Shown piece by piece: positions 51,342 to 59,678 of a stretch of DNA of 63,364 nt. The notes beneath the pieces are model-generated. The model searched no databases. It was not told where the DNA came from and worked only from the letters and a program-made list of their open reading frames with translations. The first letter of the stretch is position 1. Each line of letters opens with the position of its first letter. The position numbers and the translations under genes are program-made. Source of the stretch: Azospirillum sp. B21 (lineage in GTDB: Bacteria; Pseudomonadota; Alphaproteobacteria; Azospirillales; Azospirillaceae); NCBI RefSeq assembly GCF_008364825.1, contig NZ_VTTO01000017.1, positions 67,086 through 130,449 of the forward strand, given 5' to 3'.

Positions 51342-52361
51342 ATGCTAGGGGACAATATAAAGGCGTTCCGCGAGCGACTCTCCTTAAGTCAGCCGGAATT
51401 CGCGACTTGGCTCAATGAACGTCTCGCACGCCGATATGACAAGCAGAAGATCAGCGGGTGGGAGCGTGGAGCAGACAAACCGCCTCAGGTCGTGATTGAC
51501 CTGCTACATCGTGAGATCACCGACATTGGTGTCAAGCACGGCCCTGCCCTCGTCGTTTCCGTCAGCAATCAGAAAGGCGGCGTCGGCAAGACCACGACCA
51601 GCGTAAATGTCGCGACGATGCTAGCACAAGGCAGGCACAGGGTGTTGCTGATCGATGCCGATCCCCAGGCGAGTGCCACGATCCACCTAGGTTTTAACGC
51701 GATTGAACTCCACCGGCAGCGCCGCACTCTCGATGCCGTGCTCCGCAAAGAAGTCGCACTCGCCGATGTCGTGGTGCAGGTGGAGGGCACGGGCCTCGAT
51801 GTCGTCCCTTCAAGCATCAGACTAGCAAAGGTGGAAGGAGAACTCCAAGGACAGGTCACCGGGATATTCACGCTTCGCAAAGCCCTCGCACAACTTCGAG
51901 AAACCTACGATTTCGTCGTGATCGACACGCCACCGCACTTGGCACAGATGACGATGAACAGCCTAACTGCCTCGGACACAGTCCTCATCCCATGCCAGAC
52001 CGAACTCATGTCCGTGCTCGGCATCGAGTATATCCTCGAGTCGATCTCGGACATTCGTGACACTGTCCAATCGACATTAACCGTGCTCGGCATTCTCCCA
52101 ACGATGTTTAATCAACGGCTCACTCAAGATCGGGAATCACTACTAGAACTGCGAAAGGCCTATTCTGGTACGACGCGAATCTTCGACCCACTGCCTCGTG
52201 CAACAATCTACAGCCAAGCATTTGCAGCAGGGCAGGCCGCTGTGAGCGCTGTATCTAATGCCGCCGGCGCCGACTCTTTGCGCAGTGTGGCCGATGCCCT
52301 TGTCTCCGAACGCACGAAGCGCTTCGGTCTGAGATTGAGCGAGGTGGCTCATGTCGCGTAA
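51342..52361 (+). CDS. parA: ParA partition ATPase with N-terminal HTH, 339 aa
   Basis: Residues 1-60 form a helix-turn-helix of XRE type (NIKAFRERLSLSQPEFATWL, KQKISGWERG). Then a ParA/MinD ATPase: VSVSNQKGGVGKTTTSVNVATML (deviant Walker A), LLIDADPQASATIHLG, FVVIDTPPHLAQMT, and VLIPCQTELMSVLG. The N-terminal DNA-binding domain marks a type Ia ParA that also represses its own promoter. It drives partition with ParB. Its stop overlaps the ParB start by 11 bp. The candidate sites upstream and downstream suit such an operon. Confidence 0.95.
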   Translation: MLGDNIKAFRERLSLSQPEFATWLNERLARRYDKQKISGWERGADKPPQVVIDLLHREITDIGVKHGPALVVSVSNQKGGVGKTTTSVNVATMLAQGRHRVLLIDADPQASATIHLGFNAIELHRQRRTLDAVLRKEVALADVVVQVEGTGLDVVPSSIRLAKVEGELQGQVTGIFTLRKALAQLRETYDFVVIDTPPHLAQMTMNSLTASDTVLIPCQTELMSVLGIEYILESISDIRDTVQSTLTVLGILPTMFNQRLTQDRESLLELRKAYSGTTRIFDPLPRATIYSQAFAAGQAAVSAVSNAAGADSLRSVADALVSERTKRFGLRLSEVAHVA

Positions 52362-53268
52362 ACTTGGGCGCACTAACAGCGCAATGCTCGGCGTTCTTCG
52401 TGAAGGCCGCGAAGCCAAGCCCGTGGGGGAGAGCGCTCTGCCGGTCTCGTTCCAGACCCGCAACAGCCGCACAGCGCAGATCGAGGTCGACTCGATCACC
52501 ACCAACCCTGACCAACCTCGTCGAGACTTCGACGAAGCTGAGTTAACCGCATTAACGGAGTCCATCGACCGCTATGGCCTCCTTGAACCGATCGGCGTGA
52601 AGCCACTTCCGAACGGCTTGTACCAGCTCGCCTACGGCGAGCGACGACTCCGTGCCGTCCGTGCCCTTGAGCATCCTACTGTCACCGCTGTTGTGCTTGA
52701 TTCCGATGTGCCTGCCGATGAGATCGCGCTTGTAGAAAATCTTCTTCGCTCAGATCTCAACCCGTTCGAGATCGCAGACGGCTTCGCCAGCATCATGGCG
52801 AACCGGCGGTGGTCACAAGGCGACATAAGCAAGCATTTCGGAGTTGCAAAGTCAGAAGTGTCACGGACCCTGAAGATACTCGAGCTCCCCGTCAGGGTTC
52901 GAGAGGAGTATCTCCAGGTAAAGGTCCCGATGAAGGTACTAAGGCACATTGCTGGCCTTACTGATGTCGCAGCGCAAATTGCCGCCTGGGAAGCCGCAAA
53001 ATGCGCATACCTCAGCACTGAAGTCGAACAAGACAATGCTGGCAGGGCGCCGAAAGTGAAGTCACGGCTTGCTTCTGAGGAGCCTGCCGAGATTATAAAT
53101 TCGGCTTTGCCCAAGCGTGTCGCCCGGAGTGTTCTGACCACGCGCGATGCATTGATTTCTCTGCGGACGGGATCAATGGGCAAGCCGTTGGCCGAGACAG
53201 ACCGCGCGATGCTTCGGGCGGTGCGTGAGGCTATCGACTCCTTGTTGACTGGGGAGGACGTGGACTGA
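52351..53268 (+). CDS. parB: ParB centromere-binding protein, 305 aa
   Basis: ParB/Spo0J family. NPDQPRRDFDEAELTALTESIDRYGLLEPIGVKP, then YQLAYGERRLRAVRAL (the GERRxRA CTP-binding box) and NLLRSDLNPFEIADGF. The helix-turn-helix is WSQGDISKHFGVAKSEVSRTLKILELP (about 165-190). It would load on parS and spread to form the partition complex with ParA. ATG 52351 lies inside the end of parA. Two palindromic sites begin 18 and 58 bp after its stop. Confidence 0.95.
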   Translation: MSRKLGRTNSAMLGVLREGREAKPVGESALPVSFQTRNSRTAQIEVDSITTNPDQPRRDFDEAELTALTESIDRYGLLEPIGVKPLPNGLYQLAYGERRLRAVRALEHPTVTAVVLDSDVPADEIALVENLLRSDLNPFEIADGFASIMANRRWSQGDISKHFGVAKSEVSRTLKILELPVRVREEYLQVKVPMKVLRHIAGLTDVAAQIAAWEAAKCAYLSTEVEQDNAGRAPKVKSRLASEEPAEIINSALPKRVARSVLTTRDALISLRTGSMGKPLAETDRAMLRAVREAIDSLLTGEDVD

Positions 53269-53285
53269 GGCGAGACACCCAGAGC

Positions 53286-53300
53286 GTTGCTACTTGCAAC
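53286..53300. other. Candidate ParB-binding site, copy 2
   Basis: GTTGC-TACTT-GCAAC, 18 bp after the parB stop. It has the same half-sites and 5-base centre as copy 1 and copy 3. Confidence 0.6.
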
Positions 53301-53325
53301 ACTTCACTCGTGTCAGACCGCCCAT

Positions 53326-53354
53326 GGCAGGTGTTGCAAATAGCAACACCTGCC
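53326..53354. other. Candidate ParB-binding site, copy 3, with 12-bp arms
   Basis: GGCAGGTGTTGC (53326-53337), AAATA, GCAACACCTGCC (53343-53354): a perfect 12-bp inverted repeat with the GTTGC-N5-GCAAC core of the other two. The best candidate for parS. It could also act as a terminator stem, though no T run follows. Confidence 0.65.
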
Positions 53355-54000
53355 AACGGAAGCGCTCGCATGGAATGATGCTCCCAGCCATGTTATTATG
53401 CGAATCTCAGTTCACGATGGCCCCACACCAGAATAGAGCTTTACGCCGAATGCTGGGTCTCCATTTACATCACGGTCCATGGGCTAGGGCGCAGCACACA
53501 ATGATGCGGTGCGTACGCCAGCCGATCTCTCGAACCCAATCAGGGTATTGGTTAGGCGCTCAGCACCATTGCTGATCCTGAGAAATGTGCCGCGCAGGAA
53601 TTGCGCCAGGCCATCGTAAAAACCAGGGTCGCCCCCATCTTTAGAAGTGACGTACGCGCCACTATTTTATGCCAGATGAACGCAAACATCCAATGCCTAA
53701 CGTTCTCTCGGAATCGTCTGATCAGACGCTACCCGCGGTCGGCCAACGCGTCACATCAACATGTGCTCCGTGACGCGTCACATCCACACGACATGTTCCT
53801 AGGAGCTCGCTTAACGGTAGTCCGCTGCCACTTTGAGGTAATCCGCAGCGGCGGCAAATGAAGTTCCTTGGATGCACTAGTGTACCTTACGACATAAGCT
53901 CTATTCCTGAACTAAGCCTACCAAGAAAAGGCGCTTTTTGACTCGTGTTTTCCAACGCATATAGTTAAAGTTACCGAACTCACCCCTACCTCGCAATGCC
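53355..54000. other. Intergenic region with further palindromes
   Basis: About 650 bp without a good gene. CGTCTGATCAGACG at 53715-53728 is a perfect 14-bp palindrome. GTGACGCGTCAC at 53770-53781 is a perfect copy of the 7696-type box and a partial copy (CCAACGCGTCAC) lies at 53743-53754, 27 bp before it. The density of palindromes near parAB suggests a centromere or replication region. Confidence 0.55.
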
Positions 54001-54276
54001 ATGACCCGACCCGTCAATAGCCCTGCACCGCCGCCTTCGTTTTGCGCTCTTGGAACTGACTCAACCGTTCCAGGAGGGGACGAGCGCCCCGACCGGGCCA
54101 CCATAGCTGCCCGTATAATGGCAGCGCGCATCGCCTTTAAGCCCATTGAGGCCATCGGTCTTTCTCATATAGACAATGCCGGACAGATTACTGTCGATGA
54201 GGCACGCGCTGACCAAATCGTCGCGAGAATTGTCGACGAAATTAGTCCACTAACAACTGATGGAACGCTCCAGTAA
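54001..54276 (+). CDS. Possible small protein, 91 aa
   Basis: An open frame with a plausible acidic second half (ITVDEARADQIVARIVDEISPL), but no clear ribosome site before the ATG and a low-complexity first half. It could be a real small gene or a chance frame; no family recognised. The gap from 54277 to 54468 holds nothing I can support. Confidence 0.3.
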   Translation: MTRPVNSPAPPPSFCALGTDSTVPGGDERPDRATIAARIMAARIAFKPIEAIGLSHIDNAGQITVDEARADQIVARIVDEISPLTTDGTLQ

Positions 54277-54468
54277 TAACCTTCGTCAGATTTTCCATAA
54301 CCTACACTTGTCCTGGTTTGGCTTTCTCATTGGCTGAATGGGTTTTGCTCCCGAATTTTGGCCCCACAGGACGATTTCTCCCACCCACCAACTTGCTCCC
54401 TGTCGATTACAAAGCCGCAGCCTCGAAGCACCTCGCAGCGCCGTCAGACTCTGCGGCCAGTCCCCTCT

Positions 54469-55956
54469 CTATTTCATCCGTTTCGGCGGCGCAAGGGGCA
54501 ACCAATGAGTTGGCTGAAGTACGCGTCGGCCCACGCGCCAGGCAGAAGTGTTGTCACTAGTGGACCAGGTGAATGCTGCCATGAATGGGCGTTCGTCCCA
54601 CACCAAGCGTGGCTTGCCGTCCTGCGGGGCAGTGGCAATCGGCTGCCAGTACATCGGGCTGCCAGCCGGCGGTTCTGATCGGCGACGGGAACGCGTTGTG
54701 CCCAGCGGACCGGAAACCGCTATGGGCTCGTTCACCACGTAGGCTAGTGACCGCGCCGCCGTCCGGCCTGGGGGAGCGTCATCATCTCGCCATGCGGGGA
54801 CACCGCGCAGGATCCCAGCATCCACTAAAGCCGCTAGAGCACCGCGGGCCGCACGCTCGGATATGCAGAGCAGCGCGCCAGCACTTCGGACGGTCAGGAC
54901 GGGGTTAGCCCAGAGATGATCAAGAAGCGTCCGAGCGCCGGCGTCACGCCGGCGTCCGATGAGTGCAGCCCGGCGGGACGCGTCGCATTTCGCCGAAGAG
55001 GTGAGGGCCTCCACCTCCAAATCAGCCTGATCGGCGAAGCGGTCGAGCAACCAGCCCACTGCTTCATCCTCCCCAGCTACAAGCATTGACCGGAACAACG
55101 CTGGCGATTTCGCCATTGCCACAGCGATGGGAAGATGAGTGCGGTCGATACCGCATGCAGCACGCAACAGCGCCGGGCCGGCGAGGCGCGCGAGTGAGGG
55201 CCAGAACCGAGCCGTCGGGGCAGAAGCCTGAGATTGGCCGCGTAATTGACGAACCGTGGGGTGCTCAAACGGATCATGCTTGGCCCGCCGGCGGATCGGC
55301 GGGTCGTCACGGTGGTGGAGATGGAGCAAGGCGCGGATCGCACCAACCAGCCCCGGTGCCCCGACAACGGCGCGCTCCACCGAGGCAATGCCGTCGACGA
55401 CTGACTCAGCAGCGTCGCTATGTAGGGTATCCGGCAACCCCTCCACGGTAAGCCAAGCCTGAAAGGCAGCCACGCCCCACGATGCACTCCACGGCGCAAG
55501 CTCTCGTGGCGCGGAGGGCTCCGCAGGTTCGGTCTCCTTGCAGACAATCGCGACGGGATCACCTTCGAGCATCGCCAACCCCTCCAATGCTGCCTGCAGT
55601 CCCGCCGCTGTGATGCTGCTGACGCCGCCAGCTAGCCTTCCCGCAGCAGACCCATCCACGGCAGGTTGGACGGTGAAGCGGCCGATATCGAGAGCGTTGG
55701 CAAAGCTCACGAGGGCGACGCCGCGCGACGCCGCAATGCGGACACCGGGTGCGACGGCGTCAGGAGCGCCCCCCATCAGCACAAGGTCTTCCTCCGTGAG
55801 CAGCGTGCCATCGAGCCGCAGGCTGGCGAGGGCATTCCGCCGAATTGCGCAAGGGGTGTGCCACGCGAGCCTGATAGGGTCGGCCAAGGCGGCGTCGAGA
55901 CGGCCGAGGGCGCGTTCGGCGGCGGCAAGGGCGGGAAGATGGCGGGCGATGAGCAT
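54469..55956 (-). CDS. RHE_PE00001-family protein with DUF551-like tail, 495 aa
   Basis: The N-terminal 150 residues (ERALGRLDAALADPIRLAW, then AIRRNALASLRLDGTLLTEEDLVLM) match the rhizobial RHE_PE00001/DUF1612 family, Fic-like in outline but without a clear Fic motif. Residues about 350-395 include a winged-helix segment (VRSAGALLCISERAARGALAALVDAGIL). The last 60 residues (MYWQPIATAPQDGKPRLVWDE, then PTHWLPLAPP) resemble the small DUF551 domain. These proteins are common on alphaproteobacterial plasmids; their role is not known to me. It reads divergently from the tyrosine recombinase. No strong ribosome site. Confidence 0.75.
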   Translation of the reverse strand: MLIARHLPALAAAERALGRLDAALADPIRLAWHTPCAIRRNALASLRLDGTLLTEEDLVLMGGAPDAVAPGVRIAASRGVALVSFANALDIGRFTVQPAVDGSAAGRLAGGVSSITAAGLQAALEGLAMLEGDPVAIVCKETEPAEPSAPRELAPWSASWGVAAFQAWLTVEGLPDTLHSDAAESVVDGIASVERAVVGAPGLVGAIRALLHLHHRDDPPIRRRAKHDPFEHPTVRQLRGQSQASAPTARFWPSLARLAGPALLRAACGIDRTHLPIAVAMAKSPALFRSMLVAGEDEAVGWLLDRFADQADLEVEALTSSAKCDASRRAALIGRRRDAGARTLLDHLWANPVLTVRSAGALLCISERAARGALAALVDAGILRGVPAWRDDDAPPGRTAARSLAYVVNEPIAVSGPLGTTRSRRRSEPPAGSPMYWQPIATAPQDGKPRLVWDERPFMAAFTWSTSDNTSAWRVGRRVLQPTHWLPLAPPKRMK

Positions 55957-56134
55957 GAACGAATCCCGTGTTTTTCTTCTAATCTATTGATATTACGTGT
56001 TATGATGGATCTTACAACAGGCTTCCTTTTCTGCGGCACTTCGGTTGACCCCAACAAGCGACAAGGGCCTTTATCGCTCGTTGGTGCTGCGCTATAGCTC
56101 CGGGCACGACGCCCGAAACCGCCCCGGCTGCCCC

Positions 56135-57349
56135 ATGATTCCCCCGTCCACCCCGCCCACGGCCTTGCCGATCGCCACCGAAGACACCGACGCGCACGCG
56201 GTGATCGAGCGCAATCTGCGCCGTCATGCCGAGATCAGCATCGACAGCTATGCCAAGAACACCAAGCGGGCATTGGAGGGAGACACCCGCCTGTTCCAGG
56301 CCTGGTGCGCCAAGCATGGACACTGCCCCCTGCCGGCGGAGCCCAGAGCGGTCGGCGACTTCGTCAAAGCCATGGCCGCCGGCGAGGTGGTCACGGTGAC
56401 GAGCCGCGACCGCCACGGCCGCCCCCGCACGCGCCGCCTCGGCGGCGTGCGGCGCCCGGCCACGATCGAACGCTATTTGGCCTCCATCGCCCATTGGCAC
56501 CGCGCCGCCGGTCTCGCCTTCGACCGCACCCATTCCGAAATTCGCCAGCGGATGCGCGGCGCCAGGCACAAGCTCGGCATCCGCCAGCGCCAAGCCCGGG
56601 CTTTGCGGTGGGAGGAGATCCTGCGGATCCTGCCGCCCGATCAGCCGGCACAGCCGCCGTATGATCCGTTCTGGGAACGGCTGCACGGCGAGGAGCGCGG
56701 ACGGCGCAAGGCCGCGGCCCGCCTGCAGTGGCTGACCAGCCTACGCGATCGGGCCCTGCTGCTGGTGGCCTATGAGACGCTGTGTCGGCGGGCCGAGCTG
56801 GTGGCGCTGCGCATCGAGAACATCCTGCGCGCGCCGGACGGGGTGACGGTGTTCGTCGAGCGCACCAAGACCGACCAGGCAGGGGAGGGCAGGCACCGGC
56901 CCTTGCGCCGGCGCACGGTGGCCGCGATCGACGCGTGGCGAGCCGCGATGGACTGGAGCGAGCGCGAACGGCTGTTGGGGCAGGGGAGGACGCGGCGCGC
57001 GGTGGTCGCCGCGCCGTCCGTTGCCGACCAGGGACCGCTGTTCCGCTCGATCCACCGCTCTGGCCGGGTGCGCGATGCCGCCTTGCCGGCCAGCACGGTG
57101 CCGGTGATCCTCAAGAGGCTGGCCGCCGCGGCGGGGATGGAGCCGGAAGCGGTGGCCGGGCTGTCCGGCCATTCGACCCGTGTTGGCGCCGCCCAGGACC
57201 TGCGGCAGGCGGGCGCCAGCGTGCTCGACCTTCAGGCCGAGGGTGGTTGGCGCGATCCGCGGATGCCCGGTCGGTACACCCGGGAACTCGACGCCAAACA
57301 GGGTGCGATGGCGCGTCTTGCCCGCATCCAGGAGGGGGAGGGCGAATAG
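56135..57349 (+). CDS. Tyrosine recombinase / phage-type integrase, 404 aa
   Basis: SAM-like N-terminal core binding domain (RHAEISIDSYAKNTKRALEGDTRLFQAWCAKHG, then GDFVKAMAAGEVVTV) and a catalytic domain with ALLLVAYETLCRRAELVALRIENIL (catalytic Arg), GHSTRVGAAQDL (H and R box) and RYTREL (nucleophile Tyr). All the main residues are visible. Possible jobs are site-specific integration or resolution of plasmid dimers. ATG 56135 is a conservative start; TTG 56045 would add 30 residues. No att site is evident, and no excisionase gene is adjacent. It lies 85 bp upstream of the imuA gene, in the same direction. Confidence 0.9.
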   Translation: MIPPSTPPTALPIATEDTDAHAVIERNLRRHAEISIDSYAKNTKRALEGDTRLFQAWCAKHGHCPLPAEPRAVGDFVKAMAAGEVVTVTSRDRHGRPRTRRLGGVRRPATIERYLASIAHWHRAAGLAFDRTHSEIRQRMRGARHKLGIRQRQARALRWEEILRILPPDQPAQPPYDPFWERLHGEERGRRKAAARLQWLTSLRDRALLLVAYETLCRRAELVALRIENILRAPDGVTVFVERTKTDQAGEGRHRPLRRRTVAAIDAWRAAMDWSERERLLGQGRTRRAVVAAPSVADQGPLFRSIHRSGRVRDAALPASTVPVILKRLAAAAGMEPEAVAGLSGHSTRVGAAQDLRQAGASVLDLQAEGGWRDPRMPGRYTRELDAKQGAMARLARIQEGEGE

Positions 57350-57389
57350 CGAACCGGGAACCAAAGCTTGACAGTGCTCCTGATTTGAT

Positions 57390-57404
57390 GAACAAAACGG
57401 GAAC
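57390..57404 (+). promoter_or_regulatory. LexA box (SOS operator) of the imuA-imuB-dnaE2 cassette
   Basis: GAAC-AAAACGG-GAAC, a perfect direct-repeat GAAC-N7-GAAC box, the alphaproteobacterial LexA operator. It lies 30 bp upstream of imuA. TTGACA at 57368-57373 is a good -35 element; the box falls where the -10 element would be, so LexA would block polymerase. Confidence 0.88.
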
Positions 57405-57433
57405 ATAATCCTTCCGCCGTTGTCTAAAGGGAC

Positions 57434-58216
57434 ATGTCTCCTGACCCGCGCTCCACTCTGCAGGACCTCAGAACACGCATCCGCCAGATCGAAAATGGCG
57501 GGGGGCGCTCCCTACGGGTGTTGCCCTTCGGTCAGCCTGAGATCGACGATCAGCTGCCGGGGGGCGGCCTGCCTCTCGGCGCCGTGCACGAAGTGACCGA
57601 TGGCGGTGAGGAGCAGGCCCACGTCGCAGCGGCGACTCTCTTTGCCGCCGGGATACTTGCTCGGACCACGGGCCCAGTGCTCTGGTGTCTGCGAACTCCC
57701 GACCTGTACGCTCCCGCTCTGGCTCAGGTCGGCCTGGAGCCGGACCGCGTCATCTATGCCGAGGCGCCGGACGATCGGACATTGCCGTTGCTGATCGAAG
57801 AAGGGCTGCGCCACCGCGGCTTGGCGGCAGTCGTTGGCGAACTGTCACAGCTGCCGATGGTCGCCTCTCGCCGATTGCAGATTGCCGCCGAGCAGTCGGG
57901 TGTAACGGCGGTCCTGTTGCGACGCTGGTTGCGACCGGCGACGGCCGCTGTGGAGTTTAGCCAGCCCACCGCCTCCATGACACGCTGGCGGATTACAGCT
58001 CTGCCATCCACGCCACTGCTGGCGCCAGGGATTGGCCGACCACGGTGGCGTGTCGAGTTGGTCAGGTACCGAGGCGGTAGGGCAGGGGCATGGGAGCTGG
58101 AGGGGTGTGATGCGACGGGTCGTCTCGGTCTACCTGCCCAGATGGCCCACCGACCGGCTGCGCGCCAAGGGCAGGGAGGCACAGGACCGTCATTTGCGGA
58201 GCTGCGCGTCGGCTGA
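57434..58216 (+). CDS. imuA: ImuA, mutasome protein (RecA-like inhibitor/partner), 260 aa
   Basis: ImuA/SulA-like protein: LPFGQPEIDDQLPGGGLPLGAVHEVTDGG, GPVLWCLRTPDLYAPALAQVGL, DRVIYAEAPDDRTLPLLIEEGLRHRGLAAVVGEL, and SRRLQIAAEQSGVTAVLLRRWL. The first gene of the SOS mutagenesis cassette imuA-imuB-dnaE2. In alphaproteobacteria it takes part in translesion mutagenesis after DNA damage. Its end overlaps the imuB start by about 107 bp. LexA-controlled by the box at 57390. Confidence 0.92.
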   Translation: MSPDPRSTLQDLRTRIRQIENGGGRSLRVLPFGQPEIDDQLPGGGLPLGAVHEVTDGGEEQAHVAAATLFAAGILARTTGPVLWCLRTPDLYAPALAQVGLEPDRVIYAEAPDDRTLPLLIEEGLRHRGLAAVVGELSQLPMVASRRLQIAAEQSGVTAVLLRRWLRPATAAVEFSQPTASMTRWRITALPSTPLLAPGIGRPRWRVELVRYRGGRAGAWELEGCDATGRLGLPAQMAHRPAARQGQGGTGPSFAELRVG

Positions 58217-59678
58217 TGCGTCTCCTCAGCCGGATCACCCCCTCGTCATCGCCGACGCCGGCAATCCGCGGCTGATCACCGCCACAGATTCCGCCGCGTA
58301 TCGGCTGGGTTTGCGCCCCGGTATGCCACTGGCCCGGGCCAGAGCGCTTGTCCCGACTCTTGTGGTGGCCGATGCCGAGCCGGACGCGGACGCCGACGGC
58401 CTGCAGCGGCTGGCCCAATGGGCAGTGCGTTACAGCCCCATGGTGTCCACCGATCCGCCGGATGGCTTGTGGATCGACATCACCGGTGCCAGTCACTTGG
58501 TCGGCGGAGAACGGGCGCTGCTCGATGATCTGGTCAAGCGTCTGACCGGTATGGGCGTAAGCGCACGGGCTGCCGTCGCCGCAACGGCCGGCGCCGCCAG
58601 CGCCATTGCCCGCTTCGGCCACCGTCCGATCGTTATCGTCGACGACGGACTTGATCTCCTCCATAGCCTGCCCGTGGCGGCCTTGCGCCTGCCGGGAAAA
58701 ACCGTGGTCGCACTGCGACAACTTGGTTTCGAGACTGTCGGCGATCTGGAGCAGACGGCCCGAGCGCCCCTGGCACATCGCTTCGGAGCCGCCTTGGTGC
58801 GGCGTCTGGACCAATTGTACGGGCGCATCGATGAGCCGCTGGTGCCGATCTCCGTCCCAGACGTCATCCAGGTCAAACGCGGCTTGGTCGAGCCGATCAG
58901 CACCGCAGAGGCGTTGCAGGTTGTCATCTCCGCGCTGGTCGAGGATCTCTGCCATCATCTGGAGCAGCGGGGACTGGGGGCGCGGACGCTCGATTTACTG
59001 CTGCACCGTGTGGACGGGTCGCGGCAGGAGGTTCGCATTGGAACAGCTCAGCCTGTTCGCTCCGCCGCACACCTCGCTCGTCTGCTGACCGAGCGCATCG
59101 ACAGCATTGACCCAGGATGGGGCATCGAGCGCGCCGATCTCGCGGTGACGCTCACCGAACCCCTTGGAGCCAAGCCGGTTGGACACCTCTCCCTGGCCGG
59201 GACCGGGTTTGATCCTGCGGTAGACATGGCGGACCTTGCTGCCTTGGTCGATATCCTTGGCAATCGGATCGGTCATACCCAGCTCTACCGCCTTGCACCC
59301 GTAGAAAGCGACGTTCCGGAGCGCGCCGTGACGCGAGTGCCGCCCCTGTCGCCGCCGACGGGGGTGAGTTGGCCACCGGACTGGCCCCGTCCAGGGAGGC
59401 TGCTGACGCCGCCGGAGCCGGTCGAAATCATGGCTCTGATGCCCGATCACCCGCCGATGGCCTTCACCTGGCGCGGCGTGCGGCGGCTCATCAAGCGGGC
59501 GGATGGGCCTGAGCGCATCCACGGTGAATGGTGGCGCCGGGATCGCGAGATGGCGGCCGCGCGCGACTACTACGCCGTCGAGGACCATACGGGCGAGCGC
59601 TTCTGGCTCTACCGGTCCTGGGACGGTTCCCCAGATACCGGGCCGATGCGATGGTTCATCCACGGGCTGTTCGGATGA
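58110..59678 (+). CDS. imuB: ImuB, catalytically inactive Y-family polymerase-like protein, 522 aa
   Basis: Y-family (UmuC/DinB) fold: RRVVSVYLPRWPTDRL start, AYRLGLRPGMPLARARALVP, and DPPDGLWIDITGASHLVGGE, where the usual catalytic SxDE is replaced. VAATAGAASAIARFG, LRLPGKTVVALRQLGFETVGDLEQTARAPLAHRFGAALVRRLDQLYG and the little-finger follow. ImuB is a bridge between the sliding clamp and DnaE2. ATG 58110 follows GGAGGGGT; an upstream in-frame start at 58032 lies inside imuA. It overlaps dnaE2 by four bases (ATGA). Confidence 0.93.
   Translation: MRRVVSVYLPRWPTDRLRAKGREAQDRHLRSCASADASPQPDHPLVIADAGNPRLITATDSAAYRLGLRPGMPLARARALVPTLVVADAEPDADADGLQRLAQWAVRYSPMVSTDPPDGLWIDITGASHLVGGERALLDDLVKRLTGMGVSARAAVAATAGAASAIARFGHRPIVIVDDGLDLLHSLPVAALRLPGKTVVALRQLGFETVGDLEQTARAPLAHRFGAALVRRLDQLYGRIDEPLVPISVPDVIQVKRGLVEPISTAEALQVVISALVEDLCHHLEQRGLGARTLDLLLHRVDGSRQEVRIGTAQPVRSAAHLARLLTERIDSIDPGWGIERADLAVTLTEPLGAKPVGHLSLAGTGFDPAVDMADLAALVDILGNRIGHTQLYRLAPVESDVPERAVTRVPPLSPPTGVSWPPDWPRPGRLLTPPEPVEIMALMPDHPPMAFTWRGVRRLIKRADGPERIHGEWWRRDREMAAARDYYAVEDHTGERFWLYRSWDGSPDTGPMRWFIHGLFG

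Noticed and set aside
51342..53268. Chromosomal-type parS (TGTTTCACGTGAAACA)
   Set aside because: I looked for it around parAB and did not find it.
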